A DNA stretch of 64,000 nucleotides, from NCBI RefSeq assembly GCF_000297775.1, contig NZ_JH815517.1, positions 62,001 to 126,000 on the forward strand, written 5' to 3'. Every line of letters begins with the position of its first letter. Positions within the stretch are counted from its first letter, which is position 1. This DNA is from Sutterella wadsworthensis 2_1_59BFAA. Its GTDB lineage: Bacteria > Pseudomonadota > Gammaproteobacteria > Burkholderiales > Burkholderiaceae_F. Under the pieces are notes generated by a model. That model was not told the origin of the DNA. It did not search any database and was given only the letters and a program-made list of their open reading frames with translations. The position numbers were made by a program, and so were the translations under genes. Of this stretch, positions 14,574 to 22,847 are shown piece after piece.

Positions 14574-15422
14574 ATGGTTGAAAATCGTCCCTGGCTCAAT
14601 TTCTTCACGCACCTGATTCTGATTCTGGGCGTGATCGTGGTGGTCTTCCCCGTCTACGTGGCGTTCGTCGCGTCGACACAGACCGCCGTCGAAGTGGAAC
14701 AGGCGCCCATGAGCCTTCTTCCCGGCGCCCACTTCATCGAAAACTACATGCAGATCCTCACTGAGGGCGGTGGCACCGCTTCGCGCGCCCCCGTGGGCCG
14801 CATGCTCTTCGTCTCGCTCATGATGGCCATGGGCATCTCGATCGGCAAGATCCTGATCTCGCTCGTCTCGGCCTTCGCGATCGTTTACTTCAGGTTCCCC
14901 GGCCGCAAGCTCTGCTTCTGGCTCATCTTCATCACGCTGATGCTGCCCGTCGAGGTCCGCATCTCGCCCACCTATGAAGTGATGGCGGATCTGCACCTTC
15001 TTGACAGCTGGGGCGGCCTGATTCTTCCCGTGATCGCGTCAGCGACGGCGACCTTCCTCTTCAGGCAGTTCTTCCTCACCGTTCCCGACGAGCTCACCGA
15101 AGCCGCCCGCATGGACGGCGCCGGGCCGATGCGCTTCTTCTTCACGATTCTGATGCCGCTTTCCCTCACCAACATCGCGGCAATGTTCGTGATTCAGTTC
15201 ATCTACGGCTGGAACCAGTACCTGTGGCCGCTGCTTGTGACCACGTCCGAGGACATGTACCCGATCGTGATCGGCATCAAGCGCATGATCGGCGGCGGCG
15301 ACTCCGCCAACGAATGGAACCTCATCATGGCGACGGCCATGCTTGCAATGATCCCGCCCGCCATCGTGGTGACCGTCATGCAGCGCTGGTTCGTCAAGGG
15401 CCTCGTCGACACGGAAAAGTAA
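14574..15422 (+). CDS. ugpE: Glycerol-3-phosphate ABC transporter permease UgpE
   Basis: This is the second channel subunit, of the MalG type, with 282 residues and six predicted membrane helices. The EAA motif is [20 protein letters not shown]. The end [14 protein letters not shown] is close to the usual UgpE C-terminus (GLV.G.VK). It starts 13 bases after ugpA and ends 12 bases before ugpC, so the three genes are clearly co-transcribed. It acts with UgpA in the inner membrane. Confidence 0.9.
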   Translation: MVENRPWLNFFTHLILILGVIVVVFPVYVAFVASTQTAVEVEQAPMSLLPGAHFIENYMQILTEGGGTASRAPVGRMLFVSLMMAMGISIGKILISLVSAFAIVYFRFPGRKLCFWLIFITLMLPVEVRISPTYEVMADLHLLDSWGGLILPVIASATATFLFRQFFLTVPDELTEAARMDGAGPMRFFFTILMPLSLTNIAAMFVIQFIYGWNQYLWPLLVTTSEDMYPIVIGIKRMIGGGDSANEWNLIMATAMLAMIPPAIVVTVMQRWFVKGLVDTEK

Positions 15423-15434
15423 GAGACAGACAAC

Positions 15435-16505
15435 ATGGCTAACATTCAATTCAAAGACATCCGAAAGAGCTACGGCGACGTGGCAGTCGTGCACGGCATC
15501 TCGCTCGACATCAGGGACGGCGAGTTCATCGTGATCGTGGGCCCGTCGGGCTGCGGCAAGTCGACCCTGCTGCGCATGGTGGCGGGCCTCGAGCAGATCA
15601 CCTCGGGCGAACTCATCATCGGCGAGCGCGTCGTCAACAATCTCGAACCCAAGGACCGCGACTGCGCCATGGTGTTCCAGAACTACGCGCTCTACCCGCA
15701 CATGACGGTCTTCGACAACATGGCTTACGGCCTCAAGATCCGCGGGGTTCCCAAGGACGAGATCGAGCGTCGCGTCAACGAGGCCGCGAAGATGCTCGAA
15801 CTCGGAGGCCTGCTTGCGCGCCGTCCTCGCCAGCTCTCCGGCGGCCAGCGCCAGCGCGTCGCCATGGGCCGCGCGATCGTGCGCGAGCCCTCCGTCTTTC
15901 TCTTCGACGAACCGCTCTCGAACCTCGACGCAAAGCTGCGCGTGCAGACGCGCCTGCAGATCCAGAAGCTGCACCGCCGTCTCAAGACGACGAGTCTTTA
16001 CGTCACTCACGATCAGGTCGAGGCCATGACGCTCGCCCACCGCATGATCGTGATGAACGCAGGCCGCGCCGAGCAGGTTGGCACGCCTCAGGAGGTCTAT
16101 GACGATCCCGAGACGATGTTCGTCGCGAACTTTATCGGCTCTCCTCCGATGAACCTTGTTCACGGCCGCGTCTCCGCAGACGGCAGTCACTTCGAGCACG
16201 ATTCGGGTGTCCTGTCGCTGCCCGAACCCTGCACGGCACTTGCCGGCAGGGCGGTGGTGCTCGGCGTGCGGCCCGAACACGTGACGCTCCGTCCCGAGGG
16301 CGGACTCGCCGCCTTCGAGGTGGAGACGGTCGAGGCCCTCGGCGCCGATCATCTGATCCACGGCGTCCTGCTGGGGCAGAACGTGGTCTTCCGCGTCGAC
16401 AACCACATGTACATCCCGGAAGTGGGCATCAGGGCGGGACTCGAGTTCTCGGCGGAACACGTGTACTGGTTCGATCCTGAAACGACGAAGCGCATCCGTC
16501 TCTGA
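15435..16505 (+). CDS. ugpC: Glycerol-3-phosphate ABC transporter ATP-binding protein UgpC
   Basis: This 356-residue cytoplasmic ATPase powers the Ugp importer. It shows Walker A (GPSGCGKST), the Q-loop ([13 protein letters not shown]), the ABC signature ([14 protein letters not shown]), Walker B ([16 protein letters not shown]) and the H-loop ([11 protein letters not shown]). The C-terminal ~120 residues form the MalK-type regulatory OB-fold domain (GVRPEHV). It is the last gene of ugpBAEC and is followed by two hairpins. The family also serves maltose and other sugars; the assignment to G3P rests on the operon. Confidence 0.92.
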   Translation: MANIQFKDIRKSYGDVAVVHGISLDIRDGEFIVIVGPSGCGKSTLLRMVAGLEQITSGELIIGERVVNNLEPKDRDCAMVFQNYALYPHMTVFDNMAYGLKIRGVPKDEIERRVNEAAKMLELGGLLARRPRQLSGGQRQRVAMGRAIVREPSVFLFDEPLSNLDAKLRVQTRLQIQKLHRRLKTTSLYVTHDQVEAMTLAHRMIVMNAGRAEQVGTPQEVYDDPETMFVANFIGSPPMNLVHGRVSADGSHFEHDSGVLSLPEPCTALAGRAVVLGVRPEHVTLRPEGGLAAFEVETVEALGADHLIHGVLLGQNVVFRVDNHMYIPEVGIRAGLEFSAEHVYWFDPETTKRIRL

Positions 16506-16517
16506 CCCTGTACATGA

Positions 16518-16543
16518 GCAGGGACTGAAAGGACGGTCCCTGC
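16518..16543 (+). terminator. Hairpin after ugpC
   Basis: GCAGGGAC (16518-16525) pairs with GTCCCTGC (16536-16543), 13 bases after the ugpC stop. No T-run follows at once, so it may be a 3'-end stabiliser rather than the actual terminator. Confidence 0.5.
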
Positions 16544-16550
16544 TTCAGGC

Positions 16551-16597
16551 TATAATCGGAACGTCGCTCTCCTGTTGGGGGCGGCGTTTCGTTTTTT
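16551..16597 (+). terminator. Intrinsic terminator, with a TATAAT box just ahead of it
   Basis: An 11-bp stem with four G-U pairs (16561-16571 with 16577-16587) and a 5-base loop is followed by TTTTTT (16592-16597). It most simply ends the ugp transcript. A perfect TATAAT at 16551-16556 sits just before it. If that box works as a -10 element, the hairpin would lie in the leader of the yqaA-like gene and could attenuate it. No good -35 is visible. Confidence 0.6.
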
Positions 16598-16623
16598 GAA
16601 TTCCCACGAAGGAGCCGCGTCCG

Positions 16624-17064
16624 ATGCAGGACTTTCTTTTTGAATGGCTGTCGGGCGCAGGGGCCGAGGCTGCGGTTTTCGCGAGTGCCTTCATTTCCTC
16701 GACGCTGATGCCTGGCGGATCCGAGGCGCTCCTGGCAGGGGCGCTGTCGCAAACGCCTGACGACACGCCCCGCCTCTGTCGTCTCGTGCTCCTTGCAACG
16801 GCAGGCAATACGCTCGGCGCGATGACCACGTGGCTCATCGGTCGACTGATTCCCGAAAGGGAGAAGACGGACAGGGCGCTTGTGTGGCTCAGGCGATGGG
16901 GAGCGCCCGCGCTGCTTCTGTCGTGGCTGCCCGTCGTGGGAGACGCCCTGCCGCTTGCGGCGGGCTGGCTCAGGATGCCTGCTGCAAGCTGTGCAGTCTG
17001 GGTGGCCGTGGGAAAGCTTCTGCGCTACGTCGTCGTGGCGGCGGGCACGCTCTCGCTTGTCTGA
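16624..17064 (+). CDS. YqaA family (DedA-like) small membrane protein
   Basis: This 146-residue integral membrane protein has four hydrophobic segments. The pattern AFISSTLMPGGSEALLAGAL ... AGNTLGAMTTWLIGR ... WGAPALLLSWLPVVGDALPLAAG is the YqaA branch of the SNARE-associated/DedA superfamily (VTT fold), whose members are linked to lipid scrambling and membrane homeostasis. The ATG at 16624 has AAGGAG 9 bases upstream. The symporter gene follows after 38 bases, so the two may be co-transcribed. The exact function is unknown. Confidence 0.8.
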   Translation: MQDFLFEWLSGAGAEAAVFASAFISSTLMPGGSEALLAGALSQTPDDTPRLCRLVLLATAGNTLGAMTTWLIGRLIPEREKTDRALVWLRRWGAPALLLSWLPVVGDALPLAAGWLRMPAASCAVWVAVGKLLRYVVVAAGTLSLV

Positions 17065-17102
17065 GTCGGTCTGCCTGAAACAATGGAAAGGAAGAAATCG
17101 TC

Positions 17103-18437
17103 GTGAACATGCTTACAGGCCTTGTGCTCATTTATCTGATCGTTCTGATGTGGTTCGGCTTCTGCGGGGAGCGACATTCGAGCTCGGGGCGCGCCTTTCT
17201 TACGAGCGGCGGCCGAGCAGGCGCGCTTCTCTGCGCGCTCTCTCTCGTGAGCACCATCATTGGCGGGTCCGCAACGCTCGGCATGGGAAGCCTCGCGCAG
17301 AAGATTGGTTCGGGCGCCTTCTGGTGGCTCGGCGTAGGTGCGGTCGGCCTTCTTCTTCACGGATGGATCGCTCCGAAGATTCGTGCGCTTCCCGCCGTTA
17401 CGCTTCCCGAGGTGGTCGGCGTCGTGGCGGGCAGGAATGCTGAGCGCTGGGCGGGCGTCATCATTGCGGTCTCCTGGATCGCCGTCACGGCCGCGCAGTT
17501 CGTCGCGCTTCACACGCTCCTGCTGACGCTCTCGAGCCCGCTCGCCGCCGAGGTGCTCTATGTGATGATCGCGGGCGTTGTGATCGTGCATACCATCACG
17601 GGCGGACAGAGTGCAGTGATCCGCACCGACGCCTTTCAGGCCGTTCTGCTTCTGGGCGGATTCACGGCCGCCGCCTTCTGGCTGCTCGGCGATCGTCCCG
17701 ACGCCGTAATGGCGCTTGATCCCGTCCCCTTGGGCGACAGGTTCGGGCCGTGGGATTTGGGCAGGATGATGCTTCTCGTGGGCATCACCTATGTCGTAGG
17801 TCCCGACATGTTCTCACGCACCTTCACGGCCAGAGACGGACAGTCTGCTCGTTTCGCCGCCTGGATCGCCTCGCCCTGCCTCGTGTGGTTCGGCGTCGTC
17901 GTGACGGGGCTCGCGCTTCTCAATCTGCAGGATCCCCAGCCCGTGGCGGGCTGGCTCTCGAGTGCTTCGGAGATGCCCGCCTGGCTCAAGGGAGCGCTCG
18001 CGCTCGGCCTCATCAGCGCGCTCTGCGGGTCGGCCGACACGGTGCTTCTTTCGGCCTCCGGCATTGTCGAGCGAAGCCTTCTGGCGGGAGACCGTACGAA
18101 CGCCGTGCGCTTCTTCGTGGGCGTCTTCGGATTTGCCGCCGCTGCGGCCGTCTATGTCTCGAAGGACATCATCTGGCTGCTGCTCACAGCCTACTCTTTC
18201 TTCGTGCCGGGAGTGGCCCTGCCGCTTCTCATTGCGCTCATCGGGCGGGTGAGGCGCCTCAACGCACAGCTCTGGACGGCGGGCGCCGTCTTCGGCGGCA
18301 TCGGCGGCCTGGTGGGCAACGTCACGGGGGACGAGGTGTGGACTTTTGCAGGCATGGGCGTCTCGGCTGCCTTTGCCGTCGCCTCCCGTTTCAAGGCGCC
18401 TGCGGGCGGTTCGGACGCCTTCGGCTCGCTCCGCTGA
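17103..18437 (+). CDS. Sodium:solute symporter (SSS) family transporter
   Basis: This 444-residue inner-membrane protein has about twelve predicted helices. It shows the SSS/SLC5 layout: the first helix with LVLIYLIVLMWFG, the Na-site region LSLVSTIIGGSATLGMGS, YVVGPDMFSRTFTARD, and GLISALCGSADTVLLSASGIVERS, where the conserved Ser residues of the second sodium site lie. The start is GTG 17103. Helix 3 ends with LPEVVGVVAGRNAERW, like the proline/pantothenate branch, but I cannot name the substrate. It follows the YqaA-like gene closely and has no enzyme neighbours that hint at a ligand. Confidence 0.82.
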   Translation: MNMLTGLVLIYLIVLMWFGFCGERHSSSGRAFLTSGGRAGALLCALSLVSTIIGGSATLGMGSLAQKIGSGAFWWLGVGAVGLLLHGWIAPKIRALPAVTLPEVVGVVAGRNAERWAGVIIAVSWIAVTAAQFVALHTLLLTLSSPLAAEVLYVMIAGVVIVHTITGGQSAVIRTDAFQAVLLLGGFTAAAFWLLGDRPDAVMALDPVPLGDRFGPWDLGRMMLLVGITYVVGPDMFSRTFTARDGQSARFAAWIASPCLVWFGVVVTGLALLNLQDPQPVAGWLSSASEMPAWLKGALALGLISALCGSADTVLLSASGIVERSLLAGDRTNAVRFFVGVFGFAAAAAVYVSKDIIWLLLTAYSFFVPGVALPLLIALIGRVRRLNAQLWTAGAVFGGIGGLVGNVTGDEVWTFAGMGVSAAFAVASRFKAPAGGSDAFGSLR

Positions 18438-18552
18438 GCGCGGGCTGAGGGCATTGCGGAACCTGTGTTTCCGTGGGCAAAACGGCCTTTTCCTTAAGCG
18501 AAACGGGCGTTGAGTCCCGTTATAATTTCCCGCAAGTTGATTTTTCATGGAC

Positions 18553-18580
18553 GGCGCGCGCTTCAGGTTGAAGGCGCGCC
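18553..18580 (+). promoter_or_regulatory. Leader hairpin of etfBA, with a TATAAT box upstream
   Basis: GGCGCGC (18553-18559) pairs with GCGCGCC (18574-18580), and an inner CTTC/GAAG stem gives an 11-bp helix with one bulge, ending 14 bases before the etfB ribosome-binding site. A perfect TATAAT (18521-18526) upstream probably marks the promoter, though no -35 is obvious. The hairpin would be in the 5' untranslated leader. Confidence 0.45.
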
Positions 18581-18605
18581 CTCTCAATAGGACTGGAGTT
18601 TTTTG

Positions 18606-19355
18606 ATGAAGATCCTGGTCGCTGTCAAGCGCGTGGTGGACGCCAAGATCAAGGTGCGCCCGCTTCCCGATCATTCCGGTGTGGATGTCAAGCTCGCCAA
18701 AATGGCGATGAATCCCTTTGATGAAATCGCAATCGAAAAGGCCGTCACGCTTCGCGAGGCTGGCGTCGCCGACGAAGTCGTTGCCGTGACCGTCGGTCCC
18801 CTCAAGGCCGTCGACACCCTGCGCGTCGCCATGGCGATCGGCGCGGACCGCGCCGTTCACGTCCGCACCGACGAGTCCCTCGAGCCCCTCGCTGTCGCGA
18901 AGGTGCTTCGCGCCGTCGTCGAGCGTGAAAAGCCCGATCTGGTGCTTCTGGGCAAGCAGGCGATCGATGACGACGCCAACCAGACGGGGCAGATGCTCTC
19001 CGCCCTTTGCGACATGCCGCTGGCAACCTTTGCCAACGAGATCGTCCTTGAGGGCGGCCGCTGGGTCGTTACCCGCGAGACCGACGGCGGGACGCAGACC
19101 GTCTCGCTTGCAACGCCTGCCGTCGTGACGGCGGACCTGCGTCTTGCCGAGCCGCGCTACGTGACGCTGCCCGCCATGGGCAAGGCCCGCAAGAAGCCTG
19201 TCGAGGACATTGAGCTTGCCGGCCTCGGCATTGACACGGCTCCGCGCATCCGCATCCTCGGCGTCGAGGAGCCGCCCGCCCGCAAGGCAGGCGTCATGGT
19301 CTCCGGCGTCGACGAGCTCGTCGACCGCCTCAAGAACGAAGCGCACGTCATCTGA
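18606..19355 (+). CDS. etfB: Electron transfer flavoprotein, beta subunit
   Basis: EtfB pairs with EtfA to form the soluble ETF that carries electrons from acyl-CoA and other dehydrogenases to the quinone pool. The 249 residues match the family: MKILVAVKRVVDAKIKVR at the start, MNPFDEIAIEKAVTLRE, and the AMP-binding stretch ... VLLGKQAIDDDANQTGQML. The C-terminus carries the arm that embraces EtfA. The ATG at 18606 is preferred because GGAG lies 7 bases upstream (TTG at 18603 is the alternative). etfA begins 21 bases later. No ETF-quinone oxidoreductase or dehydrogenase lies nearby. Confidence 0.95.
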   Translation: MKILVAVKRVVDAKIKVRPLPDHSGVDVKLAKMAMNPFDEIAIEKAVTLREAGVADEVVAVTVGPLKAVDTLRVAMAIGADRAVHVRTDESLEPLAVAKVLRAVVEREKPDLVLLGKQAIDDDANQTGQMLSALCDMPLATFANEIVLEGGRWVVTRETDGGTQTVSLATPAVVTADLRLAEPRYVTLPAMGKARKKPVEDIELAGLGIDTAPRIRILGVEEPPARKAGVMVSGVDELVDRLKNEAHVI

Positions 19356-19376
19356 GAAAAGAGGGAGTAAAGCAAA

Positions 19377-20312
19377 ATGACAGCTCTTTTGATTGCCGAA
19401 CATGACAACGTGACGCTCAAGCCCGCAACGGCTCAGGCGCTCACGGCTGCGCTCAGGATGACGGACGTCGTCGACGTCCTCGTGGCGGGCAGCAACGGCC
19501 AGTCCGTTGCCGAGCAGGCCGCGAAGCTCTCGGGCGTGCGCACCGTCTACTACGCCGACCATCCCCAGCTCGCCCAGGAGGCGCCCGAAGTGCTCGCACG
19601 CCTCGTGCTTGACGAAGCCGAAGGCTATTCGCACGTGCTCTTCGTCGCCTCCGCCGTCGGCAAGTCCGCCATGCCCCGCGTGGCCGCGAAGCTCGACGTC
19701 TCCCCCGTTTCCGACGTTCTCGACGTCAAGGGCCCCAAAACCTTCGTGCGCGGCATCTATGCGGGTTCGCTTCTCGCGACCGTCGAGGTGACCGATCCCG
19801 TCGTCGTGGCCACGATCCGCACGACGGCCTTCGAGGCCGCCGCTCAGGAGGGATCCGCTGTCGTCGAGGAGGTCATCGCTCCGGAAGGCTATGACGCCTC
19901 CCGCTTCGTGCGCTTCTCCGAAGCCAAGTCCGACCGTCCCGAACTCGTCTCCGCCCGCATCGTCGTCGGCGGCGGGCGCGGTCTTCTCGACGAGGCCGGC
20001 TTCAAGACCCTTGAGGCCTTCGCCGACTCCATCGGCGCGGCCGTCGGCGCCACCCGCACCGCCGTCGACATGGGGCTCTGCCCCAATGACTGGCAGGTGG
20101 GCCAGACGGGCAAGATGATCGCCCCTGAGCTCTATATTGCCGTGGGCATCTCCGGTGCCATTCAGCATACCGCTGGCATCAAGGATGCCAAGACGGTCGT
20201 GGCGATCAACAAGGACGCCGAGGCTCCGATCTTCGAGGTGGCCGATTACGGTCTCGTCGCCGACGGCGTCGAGGCGCTTGAGGCTTTGCGCGCCAGACTC
20301 GGCACCAAGTAA
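19377..20312 (+). CDS. etfA: Electron transfer flavoprotein, alpha subunit
   Basis: EtfA holds the redox-active FAD. The protein has 311 residues, the normal length. The C-terminal FAD domain is clear: VVGGGRGLLDEAGFKTLEAF, VGATRTAVDMG, QVGQTGKMIAPELYIAVGIS, GAIQHTAGIKDAKTVVAIN and APIFEVADYGLVAD. The N-terminal domain contacts EtfB. It follows etfB by 21 bases and is ended by a strong terminator, so etfBA is a two-gene unit. ETF in a gut-type betaproteobacterium may serve amino or fatty acid oxidation, but that is inference. Confidence 0.96.
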   Translation: MTALLIAEHDNVTLKPATAQALTAALRMTDVVDVLVAGSNGQSVAEQAAKLSGVRTVYYADHPQLAQEAPEVLARLVLDEAEGYSHVLFVASAVGKSAMPRVAAKLDVSPVSDVLDVKGPKTFVRGIYAGSLLATVEVTDPVVVATIRTTAFEAAAQEGSAVVEEVIAPEGYDASRFVRFSEAKSDRPELVSARIVVGGGRGLLDEAGFKTLEAFADSIGAAVGATRTAVDMGLCPNDWQVGQTGKMIAPELYIAVGISGAIQHTAGIKDAKTVVAINKDAEAPIFEVADYGLVADGVEALEALRARLGTK

Positions 20313-20339
20313 GAAGAGGGAGTTTCCCCGCTTGCATGC

Positions 20340-20370
20340 CCGCCCGCCTTGCGCGGGCGGCTTCTTTTTA
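20340..20370 (+). terminator. Intrinsic terminator of etfBA
   Basis: CCGCCCGC (20340-20347) pairs with GCGGGCGG (20353-20360), followed by CTTCTTTTTA. It lies 28 bases after the etfA stop codon. Confidence 0.85.
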
Positions 20371-20400
20371 GAAAAGGCTGAAAAAATCGCGTTGACGGAC

Positions 20401-20429
20401 TTGCGTCCTGTGTTCCCGTGAGATAAAAT
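20401..20429 (+). promoter_or_regulatory. Promoter of the rpsP operon
   Basis: TTGCGT (20401-20406), a 17-base spacer and TAAAAT (20424-20429) fit sigma-70. Transcription would start near 20436, leaving a ~110-base leader before rpsP. That leader contains the palindrome GAAGAATTCTTC. Confidence 0.55.
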
Positions 20430-20545
20430 TCAGACCTTTCGCAACGGGCGGATTGACCGCGCGCTGCATGAAGAATTCTTCCGAACGCTCCTCGTGACGG
20501 GGGCTTCGGCTTTCAATTGAACCAATAAGTTAAAGAGGTAAACTC

Positions 20546-20794
20546 ATGGTTATCGTTCGTCTCGCCCGCGGTGGCTCCAAGAAGCGTCCGTTCTACAGCA
20601 TCAACGTCTGCGACAGCCGTTGCCGCCGCGACGGCCGCTTCATCGAACGCATCGGCTACTACAACCCGATGGCTGCCGGTCAGGCCGTCCGTCTCAACGT
20701 CAACCAGGAACGTCTGGCCTACTGGCAGAGCCAGGGCGCCCAGCTCTCCGAAACGGTTGCCCGTCTCGTGAAGGAAGCCAAGGCTGCCGCCTAA
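20546..20794 (+). CDS. rpsP: 30S ribosomal protein S16
   Basis: S16 binds 16S rRNA early in assembly of the small subunit. The 82-residue protein has the standard beginning [19 protein letters not shown] and the core [29 protein letters not shown] precedes the ATG. It is the first gene of the classic rpsP-rimM-trmD-rplS cluster. A 215-base gap with a branched, terminator-like structure separates it from rimM, which is unusually long for this operon. Confidence 0.97.
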   Translation: MVIVRLARGGSKKRPFYSINVCDSRCRRDGRFIERIGYYNPMAAGQAVRLNVNQERLAYWQSQGAQLSETVARLVKEAKAAA

Positions 20795-20820
20795 TTTCCT
20801 GACGGAAAGCACTAGTCATT

Positions 20821-20974
20821 GCGCCGGACTTTAAACGGCGCGGAAACCCCGCAAAACCTCAAGTGCGGGCTCGCTCGCAAGCGGTCGTGCCTCTCGTGTC
20901 CAGCACATCGTGATCCGTTCGCAGCACCTGGAGCCCGGTATCTACGCCTGAGAGTCTGCGGGGTTTTGTTTTGT
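20821..20974 (+). promoter_or_regulatory. Branched RNA structure and terminator between rpsP and rimM
   Basis: GCGCCG (20821-20826) pairs with CGGCGC (20836-20841). A much larger closing stem then pairs AAACCCCGCA (20844-20853) with TGCGGGGTTT (20957-20966), followed by TTGTTTTGTT. Inside it, CTCA pairs with TGAG, CGGGCTC pairs with GAGCCCG, and a further imperfect GCAAGCGG/CCGTTCGC helix fits. The element looks like an operon-internal attenuator that would let S16 be made in excess of RimM, TrmD and L19. It could also be a processed RNA. I do not recognise a known riboswitch core. Confidence 0.6.
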
Positions 20975-21009
20975 TCGCAAAAAACGATTGATTTTCGGAG
21001 ACTGTTGTT

Positions 21010-21528
21010 ATGGACGATCTCGTCGAGCTCGGACGCACCGCCGGCGCCTACGGCTTCCGCGGCTGGGTGCGCATTGTGCCGCTGGAATCCGGCGAAGTGC
21101 TTCAGAAGGCCAAGACCTGGGTCCTCACGGACCTCAAGGGTGTGCGCACGACGCTCAGCATCGAGGCCTTCCGTCGTCACGGAGACGGCTTCATCGCCAA
21201 GTGGGCGGGCTGTGAAACGAAGGAGGCGGCCGACGCCGCCCGAGGCCGCGTGTCGGTCTCCCGCGCGGACTTTCCTGATGCGGGCAAGGACGCCGTGTGG
21301 GCCGTCGATCTGGTCGGCTGCAAGGTCGTCAACAAGGAGGGCACGGCCCTCGGCACGGTCGAGAGCATCGGCTCCAACGGCGCGCAGGATCTGCTCGTCA
21401 TCGCCTACGACAATGCTGACGGCAAGAAGGCCGTGTTCATGCTTCCGCTCGTGAAGGACGTCTATCTGATCGCCATTGATACCGACGTCCGCACGATCAC
21501 CGTCGACTGGCAGCCCGACTGGCGCTGA
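21010..21528 (+). CDS. rimM: 16S rRNA processing / ribosome maturation factor RimM
   Basis: RimM binds S19 and helps fold the head of the 30S subunit. The 172 residues show the N-terminal RimM domain (DLVELGRTAGAYGFRGWVRIVPLE, typical G..G..GE/GWV pattern) and the C-terminal PRC-barrel (DLVGCKVVNKEGTALGTV ... FMLPLVKDVYLIAIDTDVRTITVDW). It is placed between rpsP and trmD as in most proteobacteria and ends 11 bases before trmD. GGAGACTGTTGTT precedes the ATG. Confidence 0.95.
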   Translation: MDDLVELGRTAGAYGFRGWVRIVPLESGEVLQKAKTWVLTDLKGVRTTLSIEAFRRHGDGFIAKWAGCETKEAADAARGRVSVSRADFPDAGKDAVWAVDLVGCKVVNKEGTALGTVESIGSNGAQDLLVIAYDNADGKKAVFMLPLVKDVYLIAIDTDVRTITVDWQPDWR

Positions 21529-21539
21529 GGAGGCGGATC

Positions 21540-22280
21540 ATGCGCTTTGACGTCGTTACGCTCTTTCCGGAAATATTCGACTCGATCACGAAGTGCGGCA
21601 TCACCGCCCGTGCGATGAAGCGAGGCCTGTGGTCCTGCCACACCTGGAATCCCCGCGCCATGACCGAGGACGTGCACCGCACGGTCGACGACCGCCCCTT
21701 CGGCGGCGGTCCCGGCATGGTGATGATGGCCGATCCGCTCGCGAAGACGGTCGACATGATCCGTGCATCCGGCAACCGCGGCCGCGTCATCTCCTTTGCA
21801 CCCAACGGCACGAAGCTCACCGATGAGCGCGTTCGCCGCATGGTGGCCGAGGATGAGAGTGTCGTGCTCGTGTGCGGACGCTATGAGGGCATTGACGAGC
21901 GCTTCCTGTCGACCTATGTCGACGAGGTGGTGAGCCTTGGGGACTTCGTTCTCTCGGGCGGCGAGATCCCTGCATGCGCCCTGATGGACGCCGTAGTGCG
22001 ACAGCTCCCCGGCGCCATCAAGGATCTCTCCACGTCGGACGAGAGCTTTGCGACTGGGCTTCTTGACGCGCCCCACTATACGCGTCCCGAAGTCTGGCGC
22101 GGCATGGAGGTGCCCTCCGTGCTCCTTTCCGGGCACCACGCAAACATCAGCAGGTGGACGCGCGAAGAAAGTTTGCGATTCACCTTGCAAACTCGCCCGG
22201 ACTTGATTAAAATCGCGGATTCTTCTGGCAAGTTGAGCGATGCGGACCGCAAGTGGTTGCGCGCCAACGGCTGGAAGTAA
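21540..22280 (+). CDS. trmD: tRNA (guanine-37 N1)-methyltransferase TrmD
   Basis: TrmD methylates G37 next to the anticodon, preventing +1 frameshifts. The 246 residues begin MRFDVVTLFPEIFDSITKCGITARA and contain the trefoil-knot SAM site (VVLVCGRYEGIDERFLSTYVDE, then SLGDFVLSGGEIPA) and DRPFGGGPGMVMM. Its 3' end has an odd run of rare-looking codons (TTG, CGA, CAA, ACT) that coincides with a promoter-like sequence facing rplS. It overlaps nothing and is followed by rplS after 85 bases. Confidence 0.97.
   Translation: MRFDVVTLFPEIFDSITKCGITARAMKRGLWSCHTWNPRAMTEDVHRTVDDRPFGGGPGMVMMADPLAKTVDMIRASGNRGRVISFAPNGTKLTDERVRRMVAEDESVVLVCGRYEGIDERFLSTYVDEVVSLGDFVLSGGEIPACALMDAVVRQLPGAIKDLSTSDESFATGLLDAPHYTRPEVWRGMEVPSVLLSGHHANISRWTREESLRFTLQTRPDLIKIADSSGKLSDADRKWLRANGWK
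22185..22213 (+). promoter_or_regulatory. Promoter-like sequence inside the 3' end of trmD, facing rplS
   Basis: TTGCAA (22185-22190), exactly 17 bases, then TAAAAT (22208-22213). The surrounding codons are A+T-rich compared with the rest of trmD. Transcription would start near 22220 and give a ~145-base leader to rplS. This could supply extra L19 independent of rpsP-rimM-trmD. Confidence 0.55.
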
Positions 22281-22365
22281 GATTTTGGATTAATTTTGCC
22301 ATCCTCTCGGCGGTGGGCTCAGCTCCCTCAAAAACAGCCGCATGACGATGGTTTTGGAGAAAAAA

Positions 22366-22734
22366 ATGAATCTGATTCAGATTCTCGAACAGGAAGAAAT
22401 GGCCCGCGTCACCGCTGGCAAGACGATCCCCTCTTTCCGCGCCGGTGACACGGTTGTCGTGAACGTCAACGTCGTTGAAGGTTCCCGCAAGCGCGTTCAG
22501 GCCTTCGAAGGCGTCGTGATCGCCCGCCGCAACCGCGGTCTCAACTCTTCCTTCATCGTCCGCAAGATCTCTTCCGGCGAAGGCGTTGAACGTACGTTCC
22601 AGCTCTACGCCCCGACGATCGCTTCCATCGAAGTGAAGCGCTACGGCGATGTCTGCCGTTCCAAGCTCTACTACCTGCGTGACCGCTCCGGCAAGGCCGC
22701 TCGTATTAAGGAACTGCTGGTTCGCAAGAACTAA
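22366..22734 (+). CDS. rplS: 50S ribosomal protein L19
   Basis: L19 sits at the 30S-50S interface. The 122 residues match the family: [65 protein letters not shown] and the C-terminal [19 protein letters not shown]. The ATG at 22366 is chosen because it gives the conserved L19 start and GGAG lies 7 bases upstream; the frame is open 8 codons further. It is the last gene of the operon, ended by a terminator into which an ISL3 element has jumped. Confidence 0.97.
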   Translation: MNLIQILEQEEMARVTAGKTIPSFRAGDTVVVNVNVVEGSRKRVQAFEGVVIARRNRGLNSSFIVRKISSGEGVERTFQLYAPTIASIEVKRYGDVCRSKLYYLRDRSGKAARIKELLVRKN

Positions 22735-22760
22735 TCTGAAGGCTCCGGCTGACAGACATG

Positions 22761-22797
22761 AAAAATCCCCGCGATTTCGGTTGCGGGGATTTTTTTT
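22761..22797 (+). terminator. Intrinsic terminator of rplS, bordered by the ISL3 insertion
   Basis: AAAAATCCCCGC (22761-22772) pairs with GCGGGGAT (22783-22790) and following Ts. The T-run reaches 22797, where the insertion sequence begins. Because the eight Ts were duplicated on insertion, the terminator is still complete on the rplS side. Confidence 0.85.
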
Positions 22798-22847
22798 GGT
22801 TCATCTCGGAAGTCCGTGGAACGCGGCCTTGACTTTTAAGAAAAAGT
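22798..22847. repeat. Left 50-bp terminal inverted repeat of the ISL3 element
   Basis: It begins GGTTCATCTCGGAAGTCCG and is the exact reverse complement of 24136-24185. The transposase stop codon and its last codons lie inside this repeat, three bases from the outer end. Confidence 0.92.

Noticed and set aside
17814-20168. 784-codon minus-strand frame across the symporter and etfBA
   Set aside because: It crosses three genes and intergenic signals, is His/Gly/Asp-rich, and has no start signal.
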